The notes below the pieces were generated by a model, which saw only the letters and a list, made by a program, of their open reading frames with translations, did not search any database and was not told the origin of the DNA. 64,000 nucleotides of DNA. Source: Serilophus lunatus (taxonomy: Eukaryota > Chordata > Aves > Passeriformes > Eurylaimidae). The stretch lies in assembly GCA_013399895.1 (NCBI GenBank), contig VXBA01005376.1, forward strand, positions 90,876-154,875, written 5' to 3'. Position 1 is the first letter of the stretch; each line of letters opens with the position of its first letter. Made by a program: the position numbers and the translations under genes. Below are positions 62,431-64,000 of this stretch, piece after piece.

Positions 62431-64000
62431 GCACGCACAAAAATTTCTAAATAAGATGCAACCATTTCCCTTAGATTAACTTCTGACATGTAAAATCCCA
62501 GTATAGAAATGAATAAAGGGTTAAAATAGCAATCTCAGAATTCAAGTCAGCTGCGACAATATTCAGCACATTGAACTGCTGAAATCTACATGGAATTAGA
62601 CATCCTTTTGCCCATCGAACCAAATTAACTGGTTTGTTATTACCTTGCATAAGCAGCATTTTAGAGTACCAGGGCTATATCACCTCATGCTTATTCCCAG
62701 GCAGCTCTCGCAAAAGCTCGCCCACTTGCTGCCTTACCCACTTCCCAGCTCTGAAGGCAGAAGTTACCAAGCAGCCTCAGAACAAATGCCTGTAATAACA
62801 ATTCTTTCTCAGCTTCATACACAAAGGTGTCCTGTTGGCAGCAAAACCTGGCTTTATCAAACAAGAGGCTATTTCAAACACAAGTGTAAACATTTGTAAT
62901 CTGAATATTTTAAAAAGAAACAACATAAGAAGAAAGCAAAAAGCTTTGTTGATAAAAGTGAGTTTATCAGAAAAAGTTAACTCTATATTGATTAAAACAG
63001 AGAATAATTGCAGGTGGAATTTAGCAGATGCTGCTCAAATAATATTCTTAAAAGACTGCAAACAAGGAACAAATACAGATCCTGTAGGGATTTAGAGGAA
63101 ATGAAAAGTTACATATTCTCAGTTAATTTATTTTATTATTTTACCTCCTTTGTCATATACAGATTGACAAACTCAAAGTTGTGTTTTGCTTGAAATTTAT
63201 AATAATATCATTATTAATTTGTACATACATATTTTAGCTCTTGACTAGCTTGCAAACCAGTTATTACAATTGCTGATTTGATTATGTGCTGGTGGCACTT
63301 TACAAAGAGCCTGGACCAAGGTGTTGGCAAATCATGCCTGGGTTGGAAGCTGTGCTGCTACACTGTGTGCTTGGCCACCTAGGCCATATGCTGTTATTCC
63401 TGCCCCTCAGTTGGATAATGTCCTCCACCACAAAGAACTCCCAAAATGGCCTCACAAACATCTATGCACTTTGACTTGCTGGAGCTGAAGATTTCCATGT
63501 ACGCACATCTAGAGATATTGTCCTGTATTAATTTTCGAGAAACATTTTCAGGCAAAATTTTGGTGAGAAAATGTTTGTGAGAAATTTACAGAAGGGGGCA
63601 AAATGTGAGTAATCCTAGCCTCCTGACTCTTACACAAACAAATGTTTGTGAGTATTTCTGTAAATCTAACCACATCTTGTTTGTAATACACGGCATGACA
63701 TTAGAAAGAGAATATTTAAAATTGCAGGCTCACATCTGCAGAAAGAGCAGCACTAATTATGAGGAAACACAGAAAATGGACATAAAATGCAGTAATATAT
63801 GCAAAGGGGTTTTTTTAACTCCTCTAAAAGTAAACGGAATAAAAAACTGGTAAAAGGGGAATAAACCAAGCATTAAATATAAACATGTGTGACTATCTGT
63901 CTAGAGTATCTTATTTAGATTTTTCAGCTATTTATTGTCTGTTATTTTCCTGCGTTCCTGTTTTTCTATTGAACCATCAAAGCACAAACCATCAAACTGC

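Larger units (their letters stand above)
45000..64000. other. Intergenic DNA upstream of VRK1
   Basis: Apart from the LTR at 49080-49659 and the CpG-rich patch near 61 kb, no gene or known repeat was recognised. The longest frame, 55145-55708 on the minus strand (187 codons), is rich in Ser, Phe and Leu because the opposite strand is purine-rich. It has no recognisable domain and is not called. Simple repeats and candidate regulatory stretches are listed separately. Confidence 0.7.

Noticed and set aside
1..64000. CRISPR arrays, phage, defence or biosynthetic clusters
   Set aside because: No regularly spaced repeats or compact gene sets. The sequence is intron-rich vertebrate DNA.

Overview
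This is vertebrate nuclear DNA, almost certainly from a bird. It is AT-rich, its one gene is split into small exons with GT-AG introns, and its recognisable repeats are CR1 LINE fragments and avian endogenous-retrovirus LTRs. No bacterial operon, CRISPR array or rRNA gene was seen. Most open reading frames of 60-140 codons here are chance frames in AT-rich DNA.

The one gene I can reconstruct is VRK1 (vaccinia-related kinase 1, a nuclear Ser/Thr kinase of the casein-kinase-1 superfamily), on the minus strand. Twelve coding exons lie between 36258 (start codon) and 10961 (stop codon). All splice phases agree and together they give a 412-residue protein. The P-loop, catalytic Lys, HGDIKxxN catalytic loop, DYG motif and basic C-terminal tail are all present and in order. 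A CpG island at about 41.75-42.56 kb is the promoter and holds the untranslated first exon, whose donor I cannot fix. Two ZNF143-type ACTACATTTCCCAG elements lie there in opposite orientation, with a CCAAT box.

Layout: 1-10.78 kb is intergenic DNA downstream of VRK1 with nothing recognisable beyond simple repeats. 10.78-42.5 kb is VRK1; its introns hold a solo ERV LTR (11.45-11.95 kb, minus), a second LTR (18.47-19.30 kb, plus) ending about 38 bp from the exon 12 donor, and CR1 fragments at 32.6 and 37 kb. 42.56-44.98 kb is a cluster of CR1 fragments directly upstream of the promoter. 45-64 kb is intergenic, with another LTR at 49.08-49.66 kb, an isolated CpG-rich patch at 60.83-61.11 kb next to a minus-strand poly(A) signal, and a few stretches that look like candidate regulatory sequence. 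In mammals VRK1 lies beside a gene-poor region, which would fit the lack of other genes, but synteny cannot be tested from this window.

I found no convincing novel multi-gene system. The most useful leads are the paired ZNF143 elements, the weak in-frame donor of VRK1 exon 11 with a strong competing donor just past a stop codon, the LTR abutting exon 12, and the orphan CpG-rich patch.
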